DNA of 64,000 bases from Halomonas sp. HL-93. Its GTDB lineage: Bacteria > Pseudomonadota > Gammaproteobacteria > Pseudomonadales > Halomonadaceae. The notes beneath the pieces are model-generated. The model was not told where the DNA came from. It saw nothing but the letters and a program-made list of their open reading frames with translations, and searched no databases. Location: NCBI RefSeq assembly GCF_900086985.1, contig NZ_LT593974.1, forward strand, positions 992,001 to 1,056,000, in the 5' to 3' direction. Of the stretch, positions 1 through 8,843 are shown piece after piece. The translations under genes and the position numbers were made by a program. Within the stretch, counting starts at the first letter, position 1; every line of letters begins with the position of its first letter.

Positions 1-105
1 GCCAATAAACCCCGTGCTCCAAAGCAATACAAATAGTACTGGCATAGCCATTAATCCGAGTGATGCGGCGTCTCGTTGACGCATAAATGGCGGGACTATA
101 TTCAT
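1..105 (-). CDS. EamA/DMT-family transporter, N-terminal fragment
   Basis: Reading the minus strand from the ATG at 105 gives 35 codons that run off the left edge. The peptide has a short basic and polar start and then enters a first hydrophobic helix ending in LLWSTGFIG. That W-S-T/S-G-F motif is typical of the first membrane helix of EamA (drug/metabolite transporter) proteins, which are about 290-300 residue, ten-helix inner-membrane carriers. Substrate cannot be predicted. Only the start lies in this window. It is divergent from the DUF4168 gene, with about 136 bases between the two starts. Confidence 0.55.
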   Translation of the reverse strand, partial: MNIVPPFMRQRDAASLGLMAMPVLFVLLWSTGFIG

Positions 106-241
106 AGATCTCTCAATAGGGCTCGAAGGCTGTTTACGTAATGTTCATTTTGTTACAAACTTTTACGCGAAAAATTGAACCTCGTAGATTCACCCGCGTC
201 ACAGTAAGCACATTCATAACGCGTTAATGAGGTTTCTTTCT

Positions 242-634
242 ATGCAACGTATGACTGCTCTGTTCTCTGCCGCACTGCTCGCTACTGGCCTAATGACGGC
301 CACTGCACACGCCCAGCAAGATCAAGAATCCACTGAGGATTCTATGTCTACGCAGCAAGAATCGGCGCCAGCTCAAGACTTCTCTGATGAAGAACTCGAG
401 CAATTCGCTGAAGCTTCACAGGAAATCGCGACTATCTCGCAAGATTATACCGAGCGTCTTCAAGAAGCTGACGACGAGTCAGCCCAAGAGGAAGTTCGCA
501 CTGAAGCCAACGACCGCATGATCGAAGTGGTTGAAGATAGCGGCCTAGATGTTGATACCTTCAACGAGATTGGTCAAACCATTCAGCAAGATCCTGAAAT
601 GATGGAGCGTGTTCAGGAAATGGCTGAATCGTAA
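242..634 (+). CDS. DUF4168 domain-containing exported protein
   Basis: A small secreted protein of unknown function with the DUF4168 pattern: acidic, helical, with FSDEELEQFAEA near the middle and a C-terminal segment ending in a helix rich in Glu, Met and Gln. The N-terminus is a clear signal peptide (hydrophobic core, cleavage after AHA at about residue 24). I prefer the ATG at 242 because GAGG at 229-232 sits nine bases ahead of it; an in-frame ATG at 227 overlaps that ribosome site. The mature protein is strongly acidic, as expected for a periplasmic protein in a halophile. It is monocistronic and ends before a strong terminator. Function is unknown; the family is often proposed to respond to stress, which I cannot test here. 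Confidence 0.8.
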   Translation: MQRMTALFSAALLATGLMTATAHAQQDQESTEDSMSTQQESAPAQDFSDEELEQFAEASQEIATISQDYTERLQEADDESAQEEVRTEANDRMIEVVEDSGLDVDTFNEIGQTIQQDPEMMERVQEMAES

Positions 635-700
635 GCAGTCATTAAACGTTGCACTTGTTTGTAACGTCGCTGTATGACACCGCTTCGTAGCGGTTCCCAA

Positions 701-732
701 AGCCCGGCGCAACAGCGCTGGGCTTTTTTTTC
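701..732 (+). terminator. Rho-independent terminator
   Basis: A GC-rich hairpin with arms AGCCCGGCGC and GCGCTGGGCT and the loop AACA is followed by eight T. It ends the DUF4168 transcript. Confidence 0.85.
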
Positions 733-834
733 GCTAGACTTTACGCCTCCTAGGCTTCGCGCCACAATCTAACCATTATGTCCGCAACAGGGACAGGCGT
801 TGGACGGTCGATTATTGCGGCGTGAGGAGAGAGC

Positions 835-2745
835 ATGGACATCGAGCTATTAGAAATACGCCAGCATATGGGGCAGTTTCCGCCCTTCGATGGGCTGTCA
901 GACGAATTGCTGGACGAAATCGCCAGTCGGGTCGAAGTCAGCTACTTCAAAACCGGTACGGAAATTCTCACGCTCAACGACACAATGACCGACCTGTGCT
1001 ATATCCGCAGCGGTGCGGTCGAGGTGTACCGGCGTCAGGGGGAGCTCTACAACCGGTTGGGTGAGGGCGATATCTTTGGCCACTTCAACCTGTTGCGCAA
1101 CCAGAAAGTGCGTTTCCCTGCCCGGGCCATCGAAGACACTCTGCTTTATTTCATTCCCTTGGATGTCTTCCAAAAGCTGTGCGAAGAAGACGACCACTTT
1201 GCCGATTTCGTCGAGCTGGAACGACCGCGCCTGGAAACCGCCGCCGAGCAGCAAAAGAAAGCCAACGACATGATGGTCACCCGGATTCGCAAGCTGGTGA
1301 CGCGCTATCCGGTGATGGTGGAAGAGTCCACTACGGTGCAGCAAGCGGCGCAGCAGGTCAGCCAGTCGCAGGCGTCGGCGGTATTGGTGCTCAAGGAGGG
1401 CAGCACCCATCCCCGCTACAGCTTTCAGGACAGCGAAGGGCACACCTGGCAGGTATGCGGCATCTTAACCGACAGCGATTTTCGTACCCGGATAGTGGCG
1501 GAAGGGCTCTCGCCGCAAACCCCGGTGGGAGACGTCGTATCGCCACGGCTGATCACAATCCAGTCGGACGCCTCCATTTATGAGGCGATGCTCACCATGC
1601 TGCGCAACAATGTTCACCATCTACCGGTGCTTTACCGTCAGCGGCCGATGGGAGTGGTGCACCTCTCCGATATTATCCGCTACGAAACCCACAGCGGACT
1701 TTACCTGGTGAGCAACATTTTTCACCAGTCGAACGTCGAGGGCCTGGCGCGTCTGGCACCGGATGTGAGCGCCGCCTTTGTCCGCATGGTTCAGGAAGGC
1801 GCCAACTCGCACATGGTGGGCAGTGCGCTGTCGACCATTGGGCGCAGCTTTACCCGTCGCCTGCTGGAGCTCGCCGAGGAATCGCTTGGCCCGCCGCCGG
1901 TTGATTATTGTTTCATGGTCAACGGGTCGATGGCGCGCAACGAGCAGAGCATCGTCACTGACCAGGACAACGCGCTGATACTCTCGGATGACTTTATTCC
2001 CGAGGAACACGACGCTTACTTCAAGGCGCTGGCAACCTTTGTCAGCGATGGCCTGGATGCCTGCGGCTATACCTATTGCAAAGGCGACGTCATGGCCACC
2101 AACACCCAGTGGCGGCAGCCGCTGAGCGTGTGGAAAAGCTATTTTACCGACTGGATTGCCAACCCGACTCCGGAAAGACTGCTGCATAGCTCGATCTTCT
2201 TTGATCTGGATAGTCTCTACGGCGAAGACCTGTTTGTGGAAGCGCTTCAGGACCTGATTGCCGAACAGGCACCCAAGTCGCCGCTCTTCCTGGCGGCCAT
2301 GGCCCGTAATGCCCTGAATCGTACGCCGCCGCTGGGGTTTTTCCGCACCTTCGTGATGGAAAAGGATGGCAAGCATAATAATTCTATCAACCTGAAGCGT
2401 CGCGGCACGGCGCCTATGGTCGATTTGGTCCGGGTACATGCGTTGGCCTGCGGTTCCAAGGCGCAGAACACCTTTCAGCGGCTGGACGCGATTGCCAATA
2501 CCCAGCTATTGGCGACCGGTATGAGCGACAAGCTGAGCTATGCTTTCGAGTTCATGTGCATGTCGCGGTTGCGCCACCAAATGATTGACCTTCAGGAAGA
2601 GCGCCAGCCTGACAATAATATCGAACCGGAGAACGTCGCTGATAGTGAAAGACACACACTCAAGGATGCTTTTCAGGTGCTTAACAATGCGCAAAAATTC
2701 CTGAAGTTCCGCTATCCGGTGCCGGCTAACCGAGCGGGACGCTAA
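835..2745 (+). CDS. CNMP-binding/CBS/DUF294 nucleotidyltransferase-like protein
   Basis: A 636-residue cytosolic signalling protein. In order: a cyclic-nucleotide-binding fold (about 15-125), a linker, two CBS domains (about 160-285), a DUF294 putative nucleotidyltransferase domain (about 320-470) with the GSMAR...TDQDNA signature near 364-380, and a C-terminal DUF294_C helical domain (about 475-625). The architecture resembles proteins related to GlnD and is usually inferred to sense a nucleotide and modify a partner protein. The true substrate is unknown. The start is set by GAGGAGAG just before ATG. The stop is followed one base later by the exonuclease start, so the two genes form an operon. 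The pairing of DUF294 proteins with a DnaQ-like exonuclease recurs in marine gammaproteobacteria. Confidence 0.88.
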   Translation: MDIELLEIRQHMGQFPPFDGLSDELLDEIASRVEVSYFKTGTEILTLNDTMTDLCYIRSGAVEVYRRQGELYNRLGEGDIFGHFNLLRNQKVRFPARAIEDTLLYFIPLDVFQKLCEEDDHFADFVELERPRLETAAEQQKKANDMMVTRIRKLVTRYPVMVEESTTVQQAAQQVSQSQASAVLVLKEGSTHPRYSFQDSEGHTWQVCGILTDSDFRTRIVAEGLSPQTPVGDVVSPRLITIQSDASIYEAMLTMLRNNVHHLPVLYRQRPMGVVHLSDIIRYETHSGLYLVSNIFHQSNVEGLARLAPDVSAAFVRMVQEGANSHMVGSALSTIGRSFTRRLLELAEESLGPPPVDYCFMVNGSMARNEQSIVTDQDNALILSDDFIPEEHDAYFKALATFVSDGLDACGYTYCKGDVMATNTQWRQPLSVWKSYFTDWIANPTPERLLHSSIFFDLDSLYGEDLFVEALQDLIAEQAPKSPLFLAAMARNALNRTPPLGFFRTFVMEKDGKHNNSINLKRRGTAPMVDLVRVHALACGSKAQNTFQRLDAIANTQLLATGMSDKLSYAFEFMCMSRLRHQMIDLQEERQPDNNIEPENVADSERHTLKDAFQVLNNAQKFLKFRYPVPANRAGR

Positions 2746-2746
2746 T

Positions 2747-3472
2747 ATGACGTTTATTCGCCCGCGTCGAAAAATCAGCCAGGCCGACTGGGTGGCGTAC
2801 ATGCATAAGCGTGAGCCGTTGGCCAAGGACCCGGCCATTCAGCGCTTCTTTGCCACGCCGATGCCCAGCCTTGATACGCCAATTAGCGACGTGCCTATGG
2901 TCGCTCTGGATATGGAAACCACCGGGCTCGATGAGCGTCGCCATGCCATTGTTAGTATCGGATTGGTGCCGTTTTCGTTAGATCGCATTAAGCTGGCTGA
3001 GCGGCGCTATTGGGTAGTGAAGCCGCCGCGCCCTCTGGATGAAGCTTCCATTACCTTCCATCACATCACCCACTCTGAGATTGCCCACGCTCCGGATATC
3101 GAAGACATTCTCGACCCCTTGTTAGCGGCATTGGCAGGGCGGATTGTGGTCGTCCACTTCCGCCATATTGAGCGTCCTTTTTTGGATGCGGCTATTAAAG
3201 CGCGCCGCGGAGAGGGGGTTATGTTTCCGATGATCGACACAATGTCGCTTGAGGCGCGCCTGCACCGTCAGAAACTTTGGGCACGGTTTCGCCGCTGGTT
3301 AGGGCGCCCGCCGGTGTCCATCCGGCTTGATGCCAGCCGGCGTCGCTATGGACTGCCGAGCTATCAAGGCCACCACGCGCTGGTCGACGCCCTGGCAACG
3401 GCCGAGTTGCTCCAGGCGCAGATCGCCACCCACTACGAGCCCACGACGCCATTGGGGGCGCTGTGGAGCTGA
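2747..3472 (+). CDS. DnaQ-like 3'-5' exonuclease
   Basis: A 241-residue protein of the DEDD exonuclease fold. Exo I is clear (ALDMETTGLD, D55 and E57). Exo III is present as HHALVDA near residue 208, with the catalytic His and Asp. The Exo II region reads HFRHIERPFL where HNAxFDxxFL is usual, so the middle acidic residue is Glu rather than Asp. About 50 residues precede the nuclease fold. It starts immediately after the DUF294 gene stop and is almost certainly cotranslated with it. It is probably a stand-alone proofreading-type or RNA-processing exonuclease rather than DNA polymerase III epsilon, because there is no C-terminal polymerase-binding region and the context is not replication. Confidence 0.82.
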   Translation: MTFIRPRRKISQADWVAYMHKREPLAKDPAIQRFFATPMPSLDTPISDVPMVALDMETTGLDERRHAIVSIGLVPFSLDRIKLAERRYWVVKPPRPLDEASITFHHITHSEIAHAPDIEDILDPLLAALAGRIVVVHFRHIERPFLDAAIKARRGEGVMFPMIDTMSLEARLHRQKLWARFRRWLGRPPVSIRLDASRRRYGLPSYQGHHALVDALATAELLQAQIATHYEPTTPLGALWS

Positions 3473-3492
3473 TCTGATCAACGTCCAGGCAT

Positions 3493-3526
3493 AAAAAAAC
3501 GGGCAGCCAGGTGGCTGCCCGTTTTT
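3493..3526. terminator. Bidirectional terminator between convergent genes
   Basis: The hairpin arms ACGGGCAGCC and GGCTGCCCGT are preceded by seven A and followed by five T. It can therefore end both the exonuclease operon (plus) and the BCCT gene (minus). Confidence 0.88.
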
Positions 3527-3543
3527 ACTGCCATCAACGATGG

Positions 3544-5187
3544 TTAGACCGCTTTTGGCTCGCTCATCAAGCCCTTGATGATGGCATAGCAGGCCACCAA
3601 CAGGATGAACGTGAACGGGAAGCCGGTCGAGACGGCCATGGTTTGCAGGGCAGTAAGGCCACCCCCCAACAGCAGCGCAATGGCGAGAGCGCCTTCGATA
3701 ATCGCCCAGAACAAACGCTGTGGCTTCGGCGCGTCGACTTTACCGCCAGCGGTAATTGAATCGATCACCAGCGAACCCGAGTCAGAAGACGTCACGAAGA
3801 ACACGATGACCAGCACAATGGCAAGGAATGAGGTGATCTGCGATAGCGGCAACTGTTCGAGCATCATGAACAACTGCAGGTCGAGACCCGCATCGCGGAC
3901 GGACTCAATACCCTGGCTAACGTACTGATCAATTGCCGTGCCACCAAAGGTGGTCATCCACAGTACCGATACCGTCGAGGGCACCAGCATGACAGAGATG
4001 AGAAATTCGCGTACGGTGCGGCCGCGCGAAACGCGGGCGATAAACATGCCGACGTACGGCGACCAGGAAATCCACCAGGCCCAGTAGAAGGCCGTCCAGC
4101 CTTGGCTGAAGTTGGCGTCTTCGCGGCCAAATGGGTTGGAAAGTGCCGGTAAATGCGTGGCGTAGTTGACCAGATTCTCGAAGAAGCCGGTCGCGATCAA
4201 CATGGTCGGGCCCACGGCAATGACAAAGAACAACAGTAATGCCGCAAGGGCAATGTTGATTTTGGACAGTAGCTGAACGCCTTTATCGACACCTGCCATG
4301 ACGGAGCAAATCGCAATCATCGTGATGCCAATGATCAGTAGAATCATGGTCACGTCGGTTTCCGGCGCGCCGAAAAGGTAGCTCAAACCGGCGGCCGCCT
4401 GCGTCGCGCCCAGACCCAGCGACGTGGTCAGGCCAAACAGCGTGGCAAACACGGCCAGGATATCGATCACGTGGCCGGGCCAACCCCACACACGCTCACC
4501 CAGGATGGGATAAAACACCGAGCGCATGGAAAGGGGGAGTCCCTTGTTAAAGGCGAATAGCGCCAATGACAATGCCACTACGGAATAAATGGCCCAAGGG
4601 TGCAAGCCCCAGTGAAAGATGGTTGCGGCCATGCCAAGCGTTGCTGCCCCGGCCTCGTCGCCTTCAGCACCGGCCAGCGGCGCCCAACTGTCGCCGTCCA
4701 GGGAAGTGCCAAAATGGGTCAGCGGTTCATTCACGCCATAGAACATCAGGCCAATGCCCATGCCTGCCGCGAACAGCATCGAGAACCAGCCCATATACGT
4801 AAAGTCGGGTTTGGCGTCAGCCCCACCGATACGGATTTTACCCAATGGAGAGAAAATCAGGCCGATACACAGAATGACGAAAATGTTGGCTGCCAGAATA
4901 AAAAACCAGGCAAGATTGCCGGTTAGAAAGCCAAAGACGGCGTCATAAACTGGCGCAATGGTGTCTTGCAGGGCCAGCGTGAGGATCACGAAGAGCAGTA
5001 TGACGACGGAGGAAATCGTGAAAACCTTGCCATGCAGGTCGAGGTTCACGCCCATCGTTGTGGTGGTGATGTTGTCCTGGCCGATAACGTAATCGGTATC
5101 GATCAGGTTGGCAGGCCCCTCTGGGGCGGGAATACCTTCCGAGGGGGCCTTGTCATCTGGCGATTGGTCTTGCGGTTTGTTATCCAC
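3544..5187 (-). CDS. BCCT-family betaine/carnitine/choline transporter
   Basis: A 547-residue inner-membrane secondary carrier with about twelve hydrophobic helices. It carries two BCCT hallmarks: GMGIGLMFYGVNEPLTHF near residue 141 in the substrate-binding helix and WAWWISWSPYVGMF near residue 368 with the tryptophan box that cages the trimethylammonium group. The family imports glycine betaine, choline or carnitine with Na+ or H+. The cytosolic C-terminus is short, unlike the long osmosensing tails of BetP-type members. Translation starts at GTG 5187 with AAGGGAG eight bases upstream. It lies 37 bases after the Usp gene on the same strand and next to a proU-like operon, so a role in osmoprotectant uptake is likely. 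Confidence 0.9.
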   Translation of the reverse strand: MDNKPQDQSPDDKAPSEGIPAPEGPANLIDTDYVIGQDNITTTTMGVNLDLHGKVFTISSVVILLFVILTLALQDTIAPVYDAVFGFLTGNLAWFFILAANIFVILCIGLIFSPLGKIRIGGADAKPDFTYMGWFSMLFAAGMGIGLMFYGVNEPLTHFGTSLDGDSWAPLAGAEGDEAGAATLGMAATIFHWGLHPWAIYSVVALSLALFAFNKGLPLSMRSVFYPILGERVWGWPGHVIDILAVFATLFGLTTSLGLGATQAAAGLSYLFGAPETDVTMILLIIGITMIAICSVMAGVDKGVQLLSKINIALAALLLFFVIAVGPTMLIATGFFENLVNYATHLPALSNPFGREDANFSQGWTAFYWAWWISWSPYVGMFIARVSRGRTVREFLISVMLVPSTVSVLWMTTFGGTAIDQYVSQGIESVRDAGLDLQLFMMLEQLPLSQITSFLAIVLVIVFFVTSSDSGSLVIDSITAGGKVDAPKPQRLFWAIIEGALAIALLLGGGLTALQTMAVSTGFPFTFILLVACYAIIKGLMSEPKAV

Positions 5188-5224
5188 AAAGTTGCTCCCT
5201 TAACAATTAGAACGGTATGCCGAT

Positions 5225-5647
5225 TTACTGGGTCACACGAAGGAGGAAGACAGACGCGTCAGTGTGCGTGGCTACCTTGCCACCATGAGAGGGCATCACA
5301 ATGTCCAGGTGGCGTGGTAAATGCGTCGCCATTATGACCAGGTCTGCACCAATTTCATCGATAGCCTTGACTAGCAAGTCGTCAACATTGGCAATCGGGT
5401 CGGTCGAGCTATAGACCTTTATGCTGACCGGCTGACCATGCACCTGATGGCGCTCCTGGGCAAAAGCGTCGAGCTTTTGCTCATATTCCTGCGGGGTGCG
5501 AGCGACGCTGGTGGGGGTATTGGCCGTAACGCTGACATAGGTGATCTGTGCGTCATATTGTTTGGCCATGTCCGCCACAATGCTTAACGCAGGTTCAAGC
5601 GTATCCAGATGGGCAAGGTCTACGGGTACCATAATGTTATTAAACAC
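5225..5647 (-). CDS. Universal stress protein (UspA family), atypical ATP motif
   Basis: A 140-residue single Usp domain: the NIMVPVDLA first strand, a variable middle and ADLVIMATHLP near the end. The usual G-2x-G-9x-G(S/T) ATP-binding signature is degraded: the segment after ATH reads LPRH and the later glycine pair is GGK. Nucleotide binding may therefore be altered or lost. It starts at GTG with TAAGGAG three bases away from it. The gene is directly upstream of the BCCT carrier on the same strand. In Halomonas elongata a Usp protein, TeaD, controls the neighbouring ectoine transporter TeaABC. A similar regulatory pairing is plausible here but is inference. Confidence 0.85.
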   Translation of the reverse strand: MFNNIMVPVDLAHLDTLEPALSIVADMAKQYDAQITYVSVTANTPTSVARTPQEYEQKLDAFAQERHQVHGQPVSIKVYSSTDPIANVDDLLVKAIDEIGADLVIMATHLPRHLDIVMPSHGGKVATHTDASVFLLRVTQ

Positions 5648-5787
5648 GGCAGACTCCTTACTGTACTTTTGAAATGATCAACATTATCAAAATATATGCC
5701 GGTCATCGCTATGGTTCAGACGAGATAGATACAAGTGAGCTGGCGCGTCAATACGCACCAGCTCATGACGATCTCCAGGAATGATAA

Positions 5788-6660
5788 TCAGCCCTCGAGC
5801 CACTCCTCGACCACGTCCTGGTTATCTTCGACCCACTGTTTAGCATTTTCATAAGGGTCGCTGTCTTCTTCCTGGTTCATGAGCATGACTTCGCCCATTT
5901 GCTCAGGCGTCCACTCAAACGCATCAAGAATGGCATAGGCTTCTGCCATGTCATCTTCCAGGCCATCACGGACGACGGTGTGAATTTGCTCCGCGCCACC
6001 GTATACGTTCTCGGGGTCTTCCAAATACTTCAGATCCCAACGCGAGAACATCCAATGGGGGGTCCAGCCAGTAACGACGACATCCTCATCGTTTTCCATA
6101 GCGTTGCTAAGTGCCGCGACCATGGTAGCGTCGCTACCGCTGCGTAGCTGTAGTTCAAGATCATAGGTATCCATGACCTCTTCAGTGAGGGACATCAGGC
6201 CCGCACCAGGATCAATACCGATAATCTCGTCGTTAAAGTCGTCGGCGTTGTCGTTAAGATCGGCGATGGAATCAATATCGCTATCTTCAGGAACCACGAG
6301 GCCCAGCTTGGTGCCGTCAAGGTTGGGGCCAAGGTCTTCAACGTTGTCGCCGACACTTTCCATGTAATCTTCATGGGTGGTTGGTAGCCAAGCGGCTACG
6401 ATGGCGTCGGTATCGCCGGTGGAAAGGGCCTGAAACATGGCGGCGGCAGACAGTGAGGTCATGTCGACCTCGTAGCCCGCTTGCTCAAGCACAGCGCGAA
6501 CGACGTTAGTGGATGCGACTTCAGACGACCACTCGACATAAGCCAAGTTAACGGTGCCTTTGTCGTCGGCCTGAACCATGCCGCCAGCGGCAAGGCCAGC
6601 GCTGGAAGCGAGTGCCAACGAGGCGAGACGGATGCGGTGATTCAACATACTAGTTTTCAT
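5788..6660 (-). CDS. proX: Glycine betaine ABC transporter substrate-binding protein
   Basis: A 290-residue periplasmic binding protein of the OpuAC/ProX type. A signal peptide (basic start, hydrophobic core, cleavage near VQA|DD at about residue 31) precedes the mature start VNLAYVEWSSEVASTNVV. WTPHWMF near residue 205 and scattered Trp and Tyr residues fit an aromatic cage for quaternary ammonium compounds. It is the last gene of a proV-proW-proX order, separated from proW by a 150-base gap holding a strong hairpin. GGGAGC before the ATG sets the start. The mature protein is strongly acidic, as expected for a halophile. Confidence 0.9.
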   Translation of the reverse strand: MKTSMLNHRIRLASLALASSAGLAAGGMVQADDKGTVNLAYVEWSSEVASTNVVRAVLEQAGYEVDMTSLSAAAMFQALSTGDTDAIVAAWLPTTHEDYMESVGDNVEDLGPNLDGTKLGLVVPEDSDIDSIADLNDNADDFNDEIIGIDPGAGLMSLTEEVMDTYDLELQLRSGSDATMVAALSNAMENDEDVVVTGWTPHWMFSRWDLKYLEDPENVYGGAEQIHTVVRDGLEDDMAEAYAILDAFEWTPEQMGEVMLMNQEEDSDPYENAKQWVEDNQDVVEEWLEG

Positions 6661-6730
6661 TCACTTGCTCCCTTGGGTAGAGAGGCAGCAATGGCTACCT
6701 CAAACAATATCGTGCTTTCTTTGTGTCACT

Positions 6731-6759
6731 CACAGCATGGGCATGTATCCCATGCTGTG
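6731..6759 (-). other. Perfect 11-bp inverted repeat in the proW-proX gap
   Basis: The arms CACAGCATGGG and CCCATGCTGTG are separated by seven bases. No T-run follows on the minus strand, so it is not a classic terminator. Lying between permease and binding-protein genes, it could protect or process the mRNA and let proX be expressed above proV and proW. Confidence 0.6.
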
Positions 6760-6810
6760 CAAGTGTTAACCACCTTGTGACGCCATGTTGTATAAGGTCG
6801 GTAAAGGCTT

Positions 6811-7641
6811 TTAACGGCGTGATTTGCTTAGCGATTGAGTCAAGCGGTCAAGCACCATGGCCAGGATAACAACCGCAATACCGGCTTCAAAGCCGTCGCC
6901 CGGACGCAGGCGTTGAATGGCACGCCAAACTTCGCTGCCCAGCCCATCGGCACCGATCATGGCGGCAATAACGACCATGGAAAGCGCCAGCATAATCGTT
7001 TGGTTAATCCCTGCCATAACGGTGGGAAGCGATAGCGGTAACTGCACTTTGATAAGTTTCTGGCCGCGGGTCGCCCCGTAGGCGTCGGCCGCTTCAATCA
7101 GCTCAACGGGTACTTGACGTATCCCTAGCGTGGTAAAGCGAATTGCCGGCGGCATAGAGAAAATCACCGTAGCAAAAATTGCCGATACCGAGCCAATACC
7201 GAAGAACGGGATAGCTGGAATCAAGTACACAAACGCGGGCATGGTCTGCATAAAGTCCAGTACCGGCATAATGACACGGTACAAACGCTCGGACAGCGCG
7301 GCCGCAATGCCCACCGGAATGGCAATGACCACGGCCACCAGAGTGGCAATCACCACCAGCGTGAGGGTTTCGATCATGGGGTCCCAGAGCCCCAGGTTCC
7401 AAATCACTGCGAAACCTGCCGCGGCGCCGATGGCCAATCGCGGAGACGCCGCCTTCCAGCACAGTAATGCGACAAGCGCCAACAGCGCCCATTCAGGAAG
7501 CCATAAAAGCCCAGTGTTGAGGCCTTCGATACCCGTTTGGGTAACTCGCGAAATGGCACGTGTGATTAATGAATATTCGCTGGTTAGCCAGGTAAGGCTG
7601 CTTTCAATCCAATAACCTAACGGAATGCTTGGAATGTCCAT
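6811..7641 (-). CDS. proW: Glycine betaine/proline ABC transporter permease
   Basis: A 276-residue inner-membrane permease with about six hydrophobic helices. The binding-protein-dependent transport (EAA) loop is visible near residues 185-215 as the helix around AADAYGATRGQKLIKVQLP followed by the conserved glycine-rich turn. That loop contacts the ATPase ProV. Its length fits ProW/OpuAB without the long N-terminal tail of E. coli ProW. The start codon overlaps the proV stop by one base, so the two are translationally coupled. It forms the membrane channel of the betaine importer. Confidence 0.9.
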   Translation of the reverse strand: MDIPSIPLGYWIESSLTWLTSEYSLITRAISRVTQTGIEGLNTGLLWLPEWALLALVALLCWKAASPRLAIGAAAGFAVIWNLGLWDPMIETLTLVVIATLVAVVIAIPVGIAAALSERLYRVIMPVLDFMQTMPAFVYLIPAIPFFGIGSVSAIFATVIFSMPPAIRFTTLGIRQVPVELIEAADAYGATRGQKLIKVQLPLSLPTVMAGINQTIMLALSMVVIAAMIGADGLGSEVWRAIQRLRPGDGFEAGIAVVILAMVLDRLTQSLSKSRR

Positions 7642-8843
7642 TATTTATCTCCTGCCCGCGCTAGTTCGTCGAGTACCGCCCCTTTTACCACTACGCCGAG
7701 CAACCGCTGCTGATCATCGACCACGGCGATAGGAAAGCTTTTTTCGCTAAACATGGAGAACAGACTCTGTAGCGGTTCCTCAGGAGAGACTTTGCGGAAG
7801 TCTTGGGTTAAGTAATCGGTAATGGTATCGGCGCCCGCTGCGACGGCGCGGCTCGCTTCCTCTGCTTCCAGAAGCCCTAGAAGGTTACGGTCACGGTCGG
7901 TCACGTAAATGGAGTCAACGCTGTTGTCACGCATGCGGTGGAGCGCGGTGCGCGGACCATCACTTTCGCGAGCAGTGGTGCGCACTGGGCGCATGGCGCT
8001 CTCAGCGGTCAAAATACGCGAGCGATCAACCCCTTCGATAAAGCGACGCACATAGTCATCGGCGGGCTGGGTCAAGATCTGTTCGGGGGTGCCAATTTGC
8101 ACCACCTCACCGTCTTTTAACAGCACAATGCGATCACCGATGTTAAGCGCTTCGTCCAAATCGTGGGTGATAAAGACGGTGGTTTTTTGCATTCTGGACT
8201 GCAATTGCAAGAGTTCTTGCTGCATGTCTTTACGAATCAAAGGATCCAGCGCCGAGAAAGCCTCATCCATTAATAGCACGCTTGAATCGTTAGCCAGTGC
8301 CCGGGCTAAGCCAACCCGCTGCTGCATACCGCCGGAAAGCTGATTGGGGTAGGCATCTTCCCAGCCATCCAGCCCAACCTGGGTCAGTGATTCCCGTGCC
8401 GTTTTGTCCCGCTCGGCTGGGTCGATACCGCGGATTTCCAAACCGAACTGAGCGTTTTGCAGCACCGTTTTATGTGGGAAAAGGGCAAAATTCTGGAATA
8501 CCATCGAAAAATGCCGACGACGACACTCGAGTAGTTCTTTAGTGCTCAACGTTGGGATGTGTTCGTCATCAATGACGATATCCCCTTCGCTAGTGTCGAT
8601 TAACCGGTTCAGGCAGCGAATCAAGGTGGATTTACCCGACCCCGATAACCCCATAATGACCAGCAATTCGCCTTCGTAGACATCAAAGGAGACGTTGGAA
8701 AGCCCTAGCGTTTGGCCTGTTTTTTCAAGAATTTCAGAGCGATTCAAGCCCTGGTCACGAAGCTCAAGCGCGTTTTTGGGCTGTTTGCCAAAGACCTTGC
8801 TTACGCCTCGCACCTGAATTTTGACGTTGCGTGTCTCGTCCAT
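7641..8843 (-). CDS. proV: Glycine betaine/proline ABC transporter ATPase with CBS pair
   Basis: A 400-residue cytosolic ATPase. Walker A is GLSGSGKST near residue 69, the signature is LSGGMQQR near 168, and Walker B is VLLMDEAF near 190. The C-terminal 130 residues form two CBS domains, the part of ProV/OpuAA that senses ionic strength in this family. It is the first gene of the operon and begins with ATG at 8843. Together with ProW and ProX it powers uptake of glycine betaine or proline betaine during osmotic upshift. Regulation by salt is expected from the CBS pair. Confidence 0.92.
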   Translation of the reverse strand: MDETRNVKIQVRGVSKVFGKQPKNALELRDQGLNRSEILEKTGQTLGLSNVSFDVYEGELLVIMGLSGSGKSTLIRCLNRLIDTSEGDIVIDDEHIPTLSTKELLECRRRHFSMVFQNFALFPHKTVLQNAQFGLEIRGIDPAERDKTARESLTQVGLDGWEDAYPNQLSGGMQQRVGLARALANDSSVLLMDEAFSALDPLIRKDMQQELLQLQSRMQKTTVFITHDLDEALNIGDRIVLLKDGEVVQIGTPEQILTQPADDYVRRFIEGVDRSRILTAESAMRPVRTTARESDGPRTALHRMRDNSVDSIYVTDRDRNLLGLLEAEEASRAVAAGADTITDYLTQDFRKVSPEEPLQSLFSMFSEKSFPIAVVDDQQRLLGVVVKGAVLDELARAGDK

